Origin: Nitrospirales bacterium
GTDB lineage: Bacteria > Nitrospirota > Nitrospiria > Nitrospirales > UBA8639
Length of the DNA stretch: 64,000 bases
Assembly (NCBI GenBank): GCA_029261295.1
Contig: JAJDBP010000007.1
Span: forward strand, 62,001-126,000
Direction of reading: 5' to 3'
This document shows, piece after piece, positions 46,428 to 54,631 of this stretch. Below the pieces are notes generated by a model, which searched no databases, was not told the DNA's origin, and saw only the letters and a program-made list of their open reading frames with translations. The first letter of the stretch is position 1. Every line of letters begins with the position of its first letter. A program made the position numbers and the translations under genes.

Positions 46428-46910
46428 ATGTTAACCAAATGTTCCGACATTCTCGATAAAGATCAGAAGTTTATGCACATGGCGTTGGGTGTGGCGAAAG
46501 AAGCCTATCGGGCTGGGGAAGTTCCGGTTGGCGCAGTCTTAGTCAAAGAGGGCGAAATCATTGCCACGGGCTTTAATCGGCGAGAAAGCTTACAAGACCC
46601 AACCGCGCATGCAGAACTCCTGGCTATTCGCGCAGCCGCAGAAGTCATTGGTTCTTGGCGCCTGACGGATTCCACCCTGTATGTCACATTAGAACCCTGT
46701 ACCATGTGTGTGGGAGCGATTGTGCAATCGAGAATACCGCGTTTGGTCTTTGGCACCCACGCGGCAGGTGAATCAAATTGCGATTTCACGGCTGAAACCC
46801 TGTTCAACCATCATGTCATCGTCCAATCAGGGATTTTGGCAGAGGACTGCCGGAATCTGTTACAACAATTTTTCCAGCAACTTCGCGAGGGCCAACCAGT
46901 TCCATCCTAA
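46428..46910 (+). CDS. tadA: tRNA-specific adenosine deaminase
   Basis: A 160-residue enzyme that converts adenosine 34 to inosine in tRNA-Arg(ACG). The zinc-dependent deaminase motifs are H61-A-E63 and P90-C91-x2-C94, with the Glu63 proton shuttle. The N-terminal helix and the C-terminal NHHVIVQSGILAEDCRNLLQQFF match TadA. It lies directly upstream of tRNA-Ser(CGA). Confidence 0.93.
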   Translation: MLTKCSDILDKDQKFMHMALGVAKEAYRAGEVPVGAVLVKEGEIIATGFNRRESLQDPTAHAELLAIRAAAEVIGSWRLTDSTLYVTLEPCTMCVGAIVQSRIPRLVFGTHAAGESNCDFTAETLFNHHVIVQSGILAEDCRNLLQQFFQQLREGQPVPS

Positions 46911-46922
46911 AATATATTTGTC

Positions 46923-47010
<88 letters not shown>

Positions 47011-47110
47011 CACAGTCTACAGCGAAATGGGCCTCTCTCTCCATTGCCAAAATACTCCTAACAAGTCCGCGAGTTAGGCTCCATTGGAGCTATGATTGAC
47101 TCTCTCTTCC

Positions 47111-47905
47111 GGTTTTGTCGCAAACAGGAACTGGAGACGAACAGAACCGCATCACCCACCTGAGTTAGGCGGCGAGCATATAGAACTGTTCGGCGAACGA
47201 GGGCTCCTGGCCTCTCGCTGTTTTCATCTGCCCTTTCTTGATCATGGCCATAACTTCGATTCCTGCTAACGTGCATTGCGCGGCAAAAAAGTTCTTGAAG
47301 CCGAGCATCGGTCGCGTCAACCGTTTGATCCGTCGATGATCTTGCTCAATGATGTTGTTCAGGTATTTGCATTGGCGAATCTTGATGCGTGTGTGTTGCT
47401 CCCGATTCACCAGTTAAAGGCCTGCGGTATTCGCGCCGCTCTGATTGATATTGACCAGACTTGGTTCGCCATTTCGCTTGATGGCTTTTTTGAAAAAGCG
47501 CCGTGCGGCCTGCCGATCACGGGTGGCAGTTAAAAGAAAGTCGATGGTGTGGCCTTGTTCATCAACCGCACGATAATAGTATTTCCATTGGCCTTTCACC
47601 TTGATATACGTCTCATCCATTCTCCAGCAGGTGCCCACCCGTTTCTTCTTGTACCGAAAGGTCGCGTCCAGTTGTGGAGAGTACTGTAAAACCCAACGAT
47701 TGATGGTACTGTGCTCGACGGAGAATCCACGTTAAGCCATCATTTCCTCAATGTCTCGGTAACTGAGCGCACACGCGAGGTACCACCGCATACTTTGAAG
47801 GATCATGTCGCGTTGAAAATGGCGCCCTTTAAAGGATATCGTGGGCATCAGGATCTCCTCTGAAAATAACCCATGCTACCAGACCTGGCTATTTGCGACA
47901 GAACC
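47111..47905 (-). mobile_element. IS6-family insertion sequence, decayed
   Basis: A 795-bp element bounded by inverted repeats: GGTTTTGTCGCAAA at 47111-47124 and its near-complement TTTGCGACAGAACC at 47892-47905 (one mismatch). It encodes one IS6-type transposase, now broken. No matching 8-bp target duplication is visible in the flanks, which suggests rearrangement after insertion. Confidence 0.85.
47165..47848 (-). pseudogene. IS6-family transposase with two in-frame stops
   Basis: The reading frame from the ATG at 47848 to 47165 stays in phase (228 codons) and reads as a complete IS6 DDE transposase: MPTISFKGRHFQRDMI, then RMDETYIKVKGQWKYYYRAVD with the first catalytic Asp. IEQDHRRIKRLTRPM carries the catalytic Glu. 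Two stop codons interrupt it, one after EEMMA and one after GANTAGL. The second catalytic position reads LVNINQSGAN, with Asn where active relatives have Asp. The element therefore cannot move on its own. Confidence 0.88.
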
Positions 47906-48012
47906 CATTAGGGCTCAGAGGGATTTGTTTGAGTAGTGGATTTAAATTTCAAAATGTACAGTAACCATTAAATTGGCCTCCGTCCTCAATTTAGGTATTA
48001 AACCTTATTTAA

Positions 48013-48028
48013 GGTTCTGTCGCAAATA
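48013..48028 (+). repeat. Orphan IS6 terminal inverted repeat
   Basis: GGTTCTGTCGCAAATA matches, over 16 nt, the right terminal repeat of the IS at 47111-47905, in opposite orientation and 107 bp away. It lies 38 bp from the stop of the TIR-WD40 gene. It looks like the end of a second element, or of a unit that carries that gene. Confidence 0.65.
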
Positions 48029-48065
48029 CTCGACCAAGACGAAAAGCCAAAGAAATCGGGAGGGA

Positions 48066-51000
48066 CTAGGGTAGGCGGCCATAGCGACGTTCACAGGCTT
48101 CGAATTCATCCTTTGCTGTCTGGTCATCTTCAAACAAATAATTTATTCGCTGGGATTTTGTTAAACATGCAGTGGTTCGTTTCTGTAAAGTAGCTAAAAG
48201 GCTTTTCCAACCAACCGCCCAGATCCCCGCATTCTTATCCCTTGAGGCGGTCACCACCCACTGTCCATCGGGCGAAAACTCTGCGTGTTTTACTCTATCT
48301 TGATGTCCCTTAAGAACCATCGGTGCACCTGTTCCATCTGCTGGCCACACCTGCGCTGTGTTGTCCCTCGAGGCTGTTACTACCCATTCGCCATCGGGCG
48401 AAAATGCTGCGTGCGTCACGTCGGTGCGATGTCCCTTGAGTGTCACGGGCACCCCCGTTCCATCCGCCTGCCATACCCGCGCGGTCCCATCTCCCGAGGC
48501 CGTTACCACCCGCTGCCCATCGGGCGAAAACTCCGCATGCCATACATCACCTTTGTGTCCCGTGAGTGTCACGGGCGCCCTCGTTCCATCCGCCGGCCAT
48601 ACCCGTGCCGTGTCATCCATCGAGGCTGTTACTACCCATTCGCCATCGGGCGAAAATGCTGCATGCGTCACGTCGGTACGATGTCCCTTGAGTGTCACGG
48701 GCGCCCCCGTTCCATCCGTCGGCCATACCCGTGCGGTCCCATCTCCCGAGGCCGTTACCACCCGCTGCCCATCGGACGAAAACTCCGCATGCCATACTTG
48801 ATCTTTGTGTCCCCTGAGTGTCACGGGCGCCCCCGTTCCAGCCACTGGCCACACCCGTGCGGTGTCATCCGCCGAGGCTGTTACTACCCATTGCCCATCT
48901 GGCGAAAATTCTACGTGTATCACAGGATTCTGATGTCCCTTGAGTGTTACCGGTGTTCCTGTCCCGTCTACCCGCCACATCCGCGCCGTGTTATCCCTCG
49001 AGGCTGTTACCACCGATTGCCCATCGGGCGAAAATGCTGCGTGAAACACATAACCGTGATGCCCCCTGAGGAGCGTTAGCACGCCCGTTAAAGGCCACAC
49101 TCCCGCGGTCCAATCATCCGAAGCCGTCACCACCCATTGTCCATCGGGAGAAAATGCCGCGTGATTCACCGCACCCTGATGCCCCAAGAGTCCAATGGAC
49201 GCCCTCATCTCAGCCACCGGCCATACCCGTGCGGTCCCATCTCCCGAGGCCGTTACCACCCATTGCCCATCGGGTGAAAACGCTGCGTGCACCACAGCAT
49301 TCTGATGTCCTCTGAGTGTTGCTGGTGTCCCCATCCCATCCGCTGACCATACTCGCGCGGTCCAATCCCTCGAGGCCGTCACCACTCGCTGCCCATCGGG
49401 TGAAAACGCTGCGTGCAGGACTGGATTCTGATGTCCCCTGAGTGTTACTGGTGTTCCCATACCGTCCACCTGCCACACCTGTGCCGTGTTATCCATCGAG
49501 GCCGTTACCACCCGTTGCCCATCGGGTGAAAATGCCGCGTGTGTCACCAAACGCAGATGCCCCCTGAGCACTACCGGGGCCTCCATTCCGTCCGCCCGCC
49601 ACACCCGTGCTGTCTTATCCCGCGAGGTCGTCACCACCCATTGCCCATCGGGTGAAAATGCTGCGTGTGTCACTGTGCCCTGATGACCTATGAGCATCAC
49701 CGGCGTCCCCGTCCCATCCGCTCGCCATACCTGTGCTGTGTTATTATCTGACGTCGTTACCACCCATTGCCCATCGGGTGAAAATGCTGCGTGTGTCACC
49801 TCGCCCTGATGTCCTGTGAGCACCACCGGCGTCCCCGTCCCATCCGCTCGCCATACCCGCGCAGTCCGATCCCTTGAGGCCGTCACTACCCATTGCCCAT
49901 CGGGCGAAAATGCTGCGTGATATATCCAATCGTGATGCCCCGTAAGTGTCACCGGTTCCTCCGTTCCATTCCCTCCCCACGTTTGGACAGTTCCATCCCT
50001 CGAGGCCGTTACTACCCGTTGCCCATCTAACGAAAATGCCACGTGTGTCACCTCACGCAGATGTCCCGTGAGCACGACCGGGGCCTCCCTTCCATCCGCT
50101 CGCCATACTCGTGCTGTGCCATTCTCTGACGTCGTTACCACCCATTGCCCATTTGGCGAAAATGCTGCGTGCGTTACCTCACCCTTATGCCCACGTAAAA
50201 CATGTTTAGTAATCTGTTTTTGCGCCAGTGCATGGGCCGTCTGTAAAGCCCCAAGTGGCATTAGGGTAGGATCTAAATTGGTGATAATAAGGGCACAAAG
50301 GGTTGGATCTTTTTCAATGTTTTCCAATAAGGTCGCTTGTGTCGCCGTTTCTCGAGCTCGCTGCTCCTGTCTTCTGGCCTCTTGTTTTTGTATCTTTGCT
50401 TCAAGATCTGCTTTACTTTTAGCCCCTCGCAGACGTTGTGTTGCTATATCCTGGTTCCAAATAAAGAAGGAAATTCCAGCAAATATTACTGCCAGAATGC
50501 TGGCCACTAATAATAGGATACTTCGCTTTCTAGCTTGTGCACGCCGGTCCCTTTGTTCAATTTCATCACGAGTTCGTTCAAATATATTTGCAAGGAGCGT
50601 ATACCAGACTCCTTCAAATTTCCCTTTTTGAATCTTTTCCTTGTTGATATCGATTCCAACGAATGATACGGCGAGGGGGATTCCATTCTCGTTTTTATGA
50701 ACCTCTTCGTACAGGGCAGGGGGAAATGCTTTAAGTGCCTCTTGGTCATTCTTTGCTTCGTTATTTGGAATGCCTTGAAGCAAAATTGGGATAATTCCTT
50801 TTAAACCTTTGAGTTTGACCCATCGACGAATCTCATCGTTCACATACTTGCTCTCCCTGGCCTCGGGAGAACAAATCACGATGAGTTTGTTGGATTGCCG
50901 TAAATGTCTCTCAATAGCTTCGTAATATTCTGTTCCAGTTAAATCCCCTTCATCTCGGAATATTTTTAGATTTCTCTGGGGAACATTCAGATCTTTTGGT

Positions 51001-51131
51001 GGTCGATAGGCCTCCAAAGTTTTGTCCAGCTTGGCGGCAAACTCCACATCCTTCCGGCTATAGGACAGGAAAGCGTCAAAGACAATTTCTTGGGTTTCAG
51101 GATCGTTAGGCATATTTAACGGTAGTGTCAT
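48066..51131 (-). CDS. TIR domain - transmembrane - WD40 repeat protein
   Basis: A 1021-residue protein. Residues 18-185 form a TIR domain (FDAFLSYSRKD) with a candidate NADase Glu at about 100 (SKYVNDEIRRW). A coiled segment precedes one transmembrane helix (about 204-226). A helical linker with Lys/Glu/Arg repeats follows (to about 305), then sixteen WD40 repeats of about 42 residues (310-982), and a Cys-containing tail ending EACERRYGRLP. The repeats are unusually alike. The ATG at 51131 is chosen because GGGGAG lies 9 nt before it. TIR-WD40 fusions are thought to be conflict or signalling proteins in which the WD40 propeller senses a ligand and TIR consumes NAD. This protein is membrane-anchored and sits between IS6 remnants in an accessory island. 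Confidence 0.88.
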   Translation of the reverse strand: MTLPLNMPNDPETQEIVFDAFLSYSRKDVEFAAKLDKTLEAYRPPKDLNVPQRNLKIFRDEGDLTGTEYYEAIERHLRQSNKLIVICSPEARESKYVNDEIRRWVKLKGLKGIIPILLQGIPNNEAKNDQEALKAFPPALYEEVHKNENGIPLAVSFVGIDINKEKIQKGKFEGVWYTLLANIFERTRDEIEQRDRRAQARKRSILLLVASILAVIFAGISFFIWNQDIATQRLRGAKSKADLEAKIQKQEARRQEQRARETATQATLLENIEKDPTLCALIITNLDPTLMPLGALQTAHALAQKQITKHVLRGHKGEVTHAAFSPNGQWVVTTSENGTARVWRADGREAPVVLTGHLREVTHVAFSLDGQRVVTASRDGTVQTWGGNGTEEPVTLTGHHDWIYHAAFSPDGQWVVTASRDRTARVWRADGTGTPVVLTGHQGEVTHAAFSPDGQWVVTTSDNNTAQVWRADGTGTPVMLIGHQGTVTHAAFSPDGQWVVTTSRDKTARVWRADGMEAPVVLRGHLRLVTHAAFSPDGQRVVTASMDNTAQVWQVDGMGTPVTLRGHQNPVLHAAFSPDGQRVVTASRDWTARVWSADGMGTPATLRGHQNAVVHAAFSPDGQWVVTASGDGTARVWPVAEMRASIGLLGHQGAVNHAAFSPDGQWVVTASDDWTAGVWPLTGVLTLLRGHHGYVFHAAFSPDGQSVVTASRDNTARMWRVDGTGTPVTLKGHQNPVIHVEFSPDGQWVVTASADDTARVWPVAGTGAPVTLRGHKDQVWHAEFSSDGQRVVTASGDGTARVWPTDGTGAPVTLKGHRTDVTHAAFSPDGEWVVTASMDDTARVWPADGTRAPVTLTGHKGDVWHAEFSPDGQRVVTASGDGTARVWQADGTGVPVTLKGHRTDVTHAAFSPDGEWVVTASRDNTAQVWPADGTGAPMVLKGHQDRVKHAEFSPDGQWVVTASRDKNAGIWAVGWKSLLATLQKRTTACLTKSQRINYLFEDDQTAKDEFEACERRYGRLP
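48190..50204 (-). repeat. Sixteen tandem ~126-bp WD40-coding repeats
   Basis: Tandem units of about 126 bp, each encoding a GH...HAAFSPDGQWVVTAS...TARVW module. Units 12-13 and 14-15 (counted from the N-terminus, about 48315-48820) form two almost identical pairs of about 250 bp, which shows a recent tandem duplication. Near-identity among all units points to ongoing expansion, contraction or gene conversion. The long frames on the opposite strand here are by-products of this repetition. Confidence 0.92.
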
Positions 51132-51277
51132 GTATGAATGCTCCCCAGAAAGCAAGGATGATTTGTCGAAAATAGCGATGTAGGCTTGCAGTCATGTATC
51201 CGGCCTGTTTACGCAGTCCCGTAACCGCTGGCCTTGATGGAATCCGCCTGTAAAAGGTCGAGGATAGACGCCCAGTC

Positions 51278-52154
51278 GGTTTTGTCAATTTATCTAAGCG
51301 AGAGTGCCATAAACTAATTCGCACCATCCCTTATGCACAGACCGCGTCCTGCCAAATTTGGAACGCACGAGCACGCAACAGTCGATAATTGACCGCCTGC
51401 ATCAGGTGACGACCGAGGCGAAAAAGATTTTGCGTGAGTCCATGTAATGTCAAAAAGAGTTGAGCTTGAGTCGGCGAAGAAAATCCGCGCATATGATATT
51501 CTTGTTGGCGCGTCGCTTGTTGCGAGCCTTCCACGCGGTTATTGGCATAGACCGTATTGAGATGCTTCACAGTCGGCATAACCTCACGGTGTGCTGCATC
51601 ATAGCTGCGTAGTTTATGGGTGATGAGCCAGCGCGGTTCGCCGCCTTGGCCTTTGAGCAAGCGGCGGAAGAATCGACCGCTGCCTTCTTGTTCCGCCGCC
51701 GTTGCACAAGAATATCAATAGTATCGCCATCTTGATCGACCGCACGCCAAAGGTACTGATGTTCTCCTTGAATGGTGATGACCGCTTCATCGAGGTGCTA
51801 GGCATCGCCCAACTTGCCTTGCCGTTTTTTCAGTTTGCGGGCATAGGCGGGGGCAAACTTCAGACACCATCGCCGGACCGATTCGTAGGTCACGAGAATG
51901 CCGCGTTCAGCCAACAATTCTTCCACTTCGCGGAAACTGAGACAAAATCGATGGTAGAGCCAGACGGCGTGACTGATAATGTCAGCAGGAAAACGATGAC
52001 GTTGGTAGCTAATCGTTGGAATGGTCATACGGAATAGTCTGTCAAATAGGAGTTAATGTGATAATGCCGTTCTATGCTTTGGCTGCCTGATCCCTCCGGC
52101 AATCAGAAATACCCCACCTCCGCCAATTATTCAAGTTAAAATAGGAACAGAACC
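51278..52154 (-). mobile_element. Second IS6-family insertion sequence, decayed
   Basis: The right end is clear: GGTTCTGTT on the minus strand (complement of 52146-52154), directly abutting the stop codon of the TIR gene at 52155. The left end is tentatively GGTTTTGTC at 51278. The internal transposase (51331-52028) differs clearly in sequence from that of the first IS, so this is a different IS6 subgroup. It separates the TIR-WD40 gene from the CHAT-MBL-TIR operon and may have supplied or removed a promoter. Confidence 0.65.
51331..52028 (-). pseudogene. IS6-family transposase, broken by a stop and a frameshift
   Basis: From the ATG at 52028 the protein reads MTIPTISYQRHRFPADII and AERGILVTYESVRRW up to GKLGDA, where a TAG replaces the usual Trp before HLDEAVITI. 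The frame then continues to RRRNKKAA and shifts before FFRRLLKGQGGEPRWLI. The rest (KLRSYDAAHREVMP, then NNRVEGSQQATRQQ, to the end at 51331) is intact. It is inactive. Confidence 0.88.
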
Positions 52155-53453
52155 CTATTGCGAGCTCGGGGCCATTCGGGCAAGCTCTGAAGTGACATGA
52201 GTTGCCAGGCGTGCCCTCGGTCCGAGGCCCTCCCGGCATACATCGAAGGCCAACTGCAATTGCTCTCGAGCTCGTATCACATCGCCTTCCGTCACCAGGT
52301 CGTTGGCAAGGTCGCGACGTCGTTCTACCAATAGCTCTCGCATTTCTAATGCACCAGCAGTATTGCCAAGGACCATCAAGTCGTTCGCGACGCGTTCGCG
52401 GGTCTCGAGAGTCACTACATGTAAAGACCCGAAGCTCTGGACGTAGCGATCTAGGGCACGGCGCTCGTACTCGAGTGCTTCCTCGAAGGAGCGATTACGT
52501 CGGAACACTGCGGCGATCCTGGCAAAGGACGCCCCAGTCTCTGACGGAGTCGAGGCGGCTCGCTCTGCCGTCTTTGCCATCAGTTCGAGCCCTTCGCTAG
52601 GAAGGGTTGGTAGCATCGAGTCTGCGACGAGTAGGATCGTCGTAAGTATTCGCTCGTTCACGAGATCGGTTCCGATGGGACCAAGTAGCTCGAACGCTTG
52701 CGAACTCGCCGCCTCCATTTCGTTCGACCGGACGCTCTCGATAGCTTTCTCGCAGATTCGATTCTGCTCGTGCTCACTCTCCGGCTCACTAGCCTGGGGC
52801 CAAGAAAAGTCACCTGCCCAAACAGTAGAACCTGGCTCGACGCTCTCGATCCACGGCTTGATGGCTTCGGAGTCCGGGAATCTAAAGTTCGAGCAAGTGC
52901 CACGTCCTTCAAAAGCTCCCGCCTTTGAGAGCACTCGATAGCGCCTCGCGATCTCTCTAGCGAGGCCCATGATCTGCTCCTGGGCAGCCTTCTCTTCGAA
53001 ATCGGATTCGACTATGATGTCCGTGAAGTCGAGCGGAGTCCTGGCCTCGAGCTCCTTTGGAAGATGTTCACGACCGCGGAAAACAACCGGCAGGATCAGG
53101 CTCATGTTGCCGATCTCCTTGCCGTAGAGCCTCCTGCGTTGCTTCTCCAGTTCAACCATCGCCTGATACTCAAGCGCACAGTAGATGTGCTCCGAATCAA
53201 AGTGCTGTGGCGAAAAGAAAATCACCAGGCAAGCGCTGCGACACAGCTGTAAGGCGAGCTCGTCGTGGAATTCCGTTCCGACCTTGATGCCACTTTCATC
53301 GAAGAAAATTGGTACATTGGGAATCTCGAACGAGAGGCTCTTCCTGAGCTGTCGGACGAAGGTCTGAACGTATCTCTGTGCGTCCTCGTTCCGCGTGTGC
53401 CGATAGCTGATGAAACACGCCTGCGCCTTGGGTGCGTCGACCATATGAGCCAC
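52155..53453 (-). CDS. TIR-domain protein with C-terminal helical/TPR-like region (third gene of CHAT-MBL-TIR operon)
   Basis: About 432 residues. The N-terminal 170 residues are a TIR domain: ACFISYRHTRNED, then FFDESGIKVGTEFHDEL, then YCALEYQAM, whose Glu (about residue 95) matches the NAD-cleaving Glu of the WCxxE motif. A linker containing CSNFRFPDSEAIKPW follows, then a helical region with TPR-like character (SFEEALEYERRALDRYVQSFGSLHVVTLETR, split by its own motif). A GTG at 53453 lies 7 nt from GGAGG; the GTG two codons earlier is too close. Its TAG stop directly touches the IS6 end, so the native C-terminus may have been cut by insertion. It follows the MBL gene by 44 bp. The likely role is a toxic effector that depletes NAD upon a signal from its neighbours (inference). 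Confidence 0.85.
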   Translation of the reverse strand: MAHMVDAPKAQACFISYRHTRNEDAQRYVQTFVRQLRKSLSFEIPNVPIFFDESGIKVGTEFHDELALQLCRSACLVIFFSPQHFDSEHIYCALEYQAMVELEKQRRRLYGKEIGNMSLILPVVFRGREHLPKELEARTPLDFTDIIVESDFEEKAAQEQIMGLAREIARRYRVLSKAGAFEGRGTCSNFRFPDSEAIKPWIESVEPGSTVWAGDFSWPQASEPESEHEQNRICEKAIESVRSNEMEAASSQAFELLGPIGTDLVNERILTTILLVADSMLPTLPSEGLELMAKTAERAASTPSETGASFARIAAVFRRNRSFEEALEYERRALDRYVQSFGSLHVVTLETRERVANDLMVLGNTAGALEMRELLVERRRDLANDLVTEGDVIRAREQLQLAFDVCREGLGPRARLATHVTSELARMAPSSQ

Positions 53454-53497
53454 TGACACGCCTCCTTTCCGATCGAATGTTCTCTACCGCTCCACTA

Positions 53498-54619
53498 CTA
53501 CAGCGAAACGCGCAACCCTTCAGAGCCTTCCGGGTAGATCGCACTGTACTTGTGTTTCGACTTAAGAGTCTCATCCGCCCAAGGCAAGCTTTCGTCACTC
53601 TTGTAGTTAAAACAGAACTCAACACCATCCTCGTTTATCGTTAACACACGTGCCAGCGTCTCCGGATCTGGATGGTGATGCCTTGAGCCGTTACTCGAGA
53701 GCAGATAACGACGGCAGTCGAGTAACTCCAGCAGTTCGTAGGAATTATTTCTGGCGCTGCCGTGATGCGCCATCTTGAGTGCGTCGAGGGAAAGTCTTCC
53801 GTCAAGCCCACGCGCTTTGATAAGGCGTTGAACCGAAGAAGCAAGTTGCGGTGCGTGTGCGTCTCCTGCGAAAAGGACGGCCTTGCCGTCAAACTCCGCC
53901 AGAAACGAAATGCTGCTGCCGTTCGGTTCGCTGCCATCCGCGTTGAATGGAACTTCGGCAAGCTCCTCGACGAGGATCGGGCCCTCATGACCCGCGCTCA
54001 AGATGTCGGGGCCATGACGTCTGTCCCTTCCGAGCAGTTCGAGCGCACGTTCCCAATCCCCCGGCTCAATCTGTTTTTCCGGGTCTGCACTGATTAGGTC
54101 GGATTCCCATCGATCGCGCATTTCACTCAACTTGTCCTTCGTCGGGCCCAACAGAGTGAGCACCATGCCGTCCGCCAGCTCGACTCGTGGGAGCTCTTCC
54201 TCCTCATCCACAACAACGCCAAACCCAGAGAAGTTTTCGTTCCATGGATAGTTACGTTCTCGCAAAACGGCCCCAAAAAATTCTCCTTGCTTTGCACCTA
54301 GAACACGGACACTCTCATTTTCATCGCGGTGCTGGCCATTGAGGTGTCGCCAACCATTAAACCAGACGTCACCCACCCGGTCAGGACCAAAGCGTTGGTC
54401 TTGTAGCAAGGGAACGGCACCAGCAATGTGGTCAGCGTCAACATGGGTTAGAACGAAAAGTTCGAAAGTAAGCTCTCGCAAATCATCAAGTCTATCGGCA
54501 ACAGCCCGGTAAGCAGTCTTTCGGCCACAGTCTATCAGGATCCGGCGGATCGGATTGGAACCGTACTCGATCCAAATAGCGTCGCCTTCGTTGGCTGGGA
54601 GCATCTCGATTGTGAACAT
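53498..54619 (-). CDS. ComEC/Rec2-like metallo-beta-lactamase-fold hydrolase (second gene of CHAT-MBL-TIR operon)
   Basis: A 373-residue soluble MBL-fold enzyme. The metal motifs are THVDADHIAG (58-67), AGDAH (251-255) and MAHHGSARNN (283-292), with a late histidine cluster SRHHHPD. The fold and motif spacing match the isolated ComEC-type hydrolase domain, which acts on nucleic acids or phosphodiesters. There are no membrane helices, so it is not a DNA-uptake channel. The ribosome binding site AAGGAGGT lies 6 nt before the ATG, and the gene starts 12 nt after the CHAT gene stop. Proteins like this occur as effectors or processing enzymes beside CHAT and TIR proteins in bacterial conflict loci. 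Confidence 0.88.
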   Translation of the reverse strand: MFTIEMLPANEGDAIWIEYGSNPIRRILIDCGRKTAYRAVADRLDDLRELTFELFVLTHVDADHIAGAVPLLQDQRFGPDRVGDVWFNGWRHLNGQHRDENESVRVLGAKQGEFFGAVLRERNYPWNENFSGFGVVVDEEEELPRVELADGMVLTLLGPTKDKLSEMRDRWESDLISADPEKQIEPGDWERALELLGRDRRHGPDILSAGHEGPILVEELAEVPFNADGSEPNGSSISFLAEFDGKAVLFAGDAHAPQLASSVQRLIKARGLDGRLSLDALKMAHHGSARNNSYELLELLDCRRYLLSSNGSRHHHPDPETLARVLTINEDGVEFCFNYKSDESLPWADETLKSKHKYSAIYPEGSEGLRVSL

Positions 54620-54631
54620 TTGAATACCTCC

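Noticed and set aside
48285-49079. A 264-codon plus-strand frame opposite the TIR-WD40 gene, and other long antisense frames there
   Set aside because: They follow the 126-bp periodicity of the WD40 repeats and have Cys/Arg/His/Pro-rich composition without any domain; they are by-products of the repeats.
48190-50204. CRISPR-like regular repetition
   Set aside because: The 126-bp units are contiguous without spacers and are fully accounted for by WD40 coding repeats.
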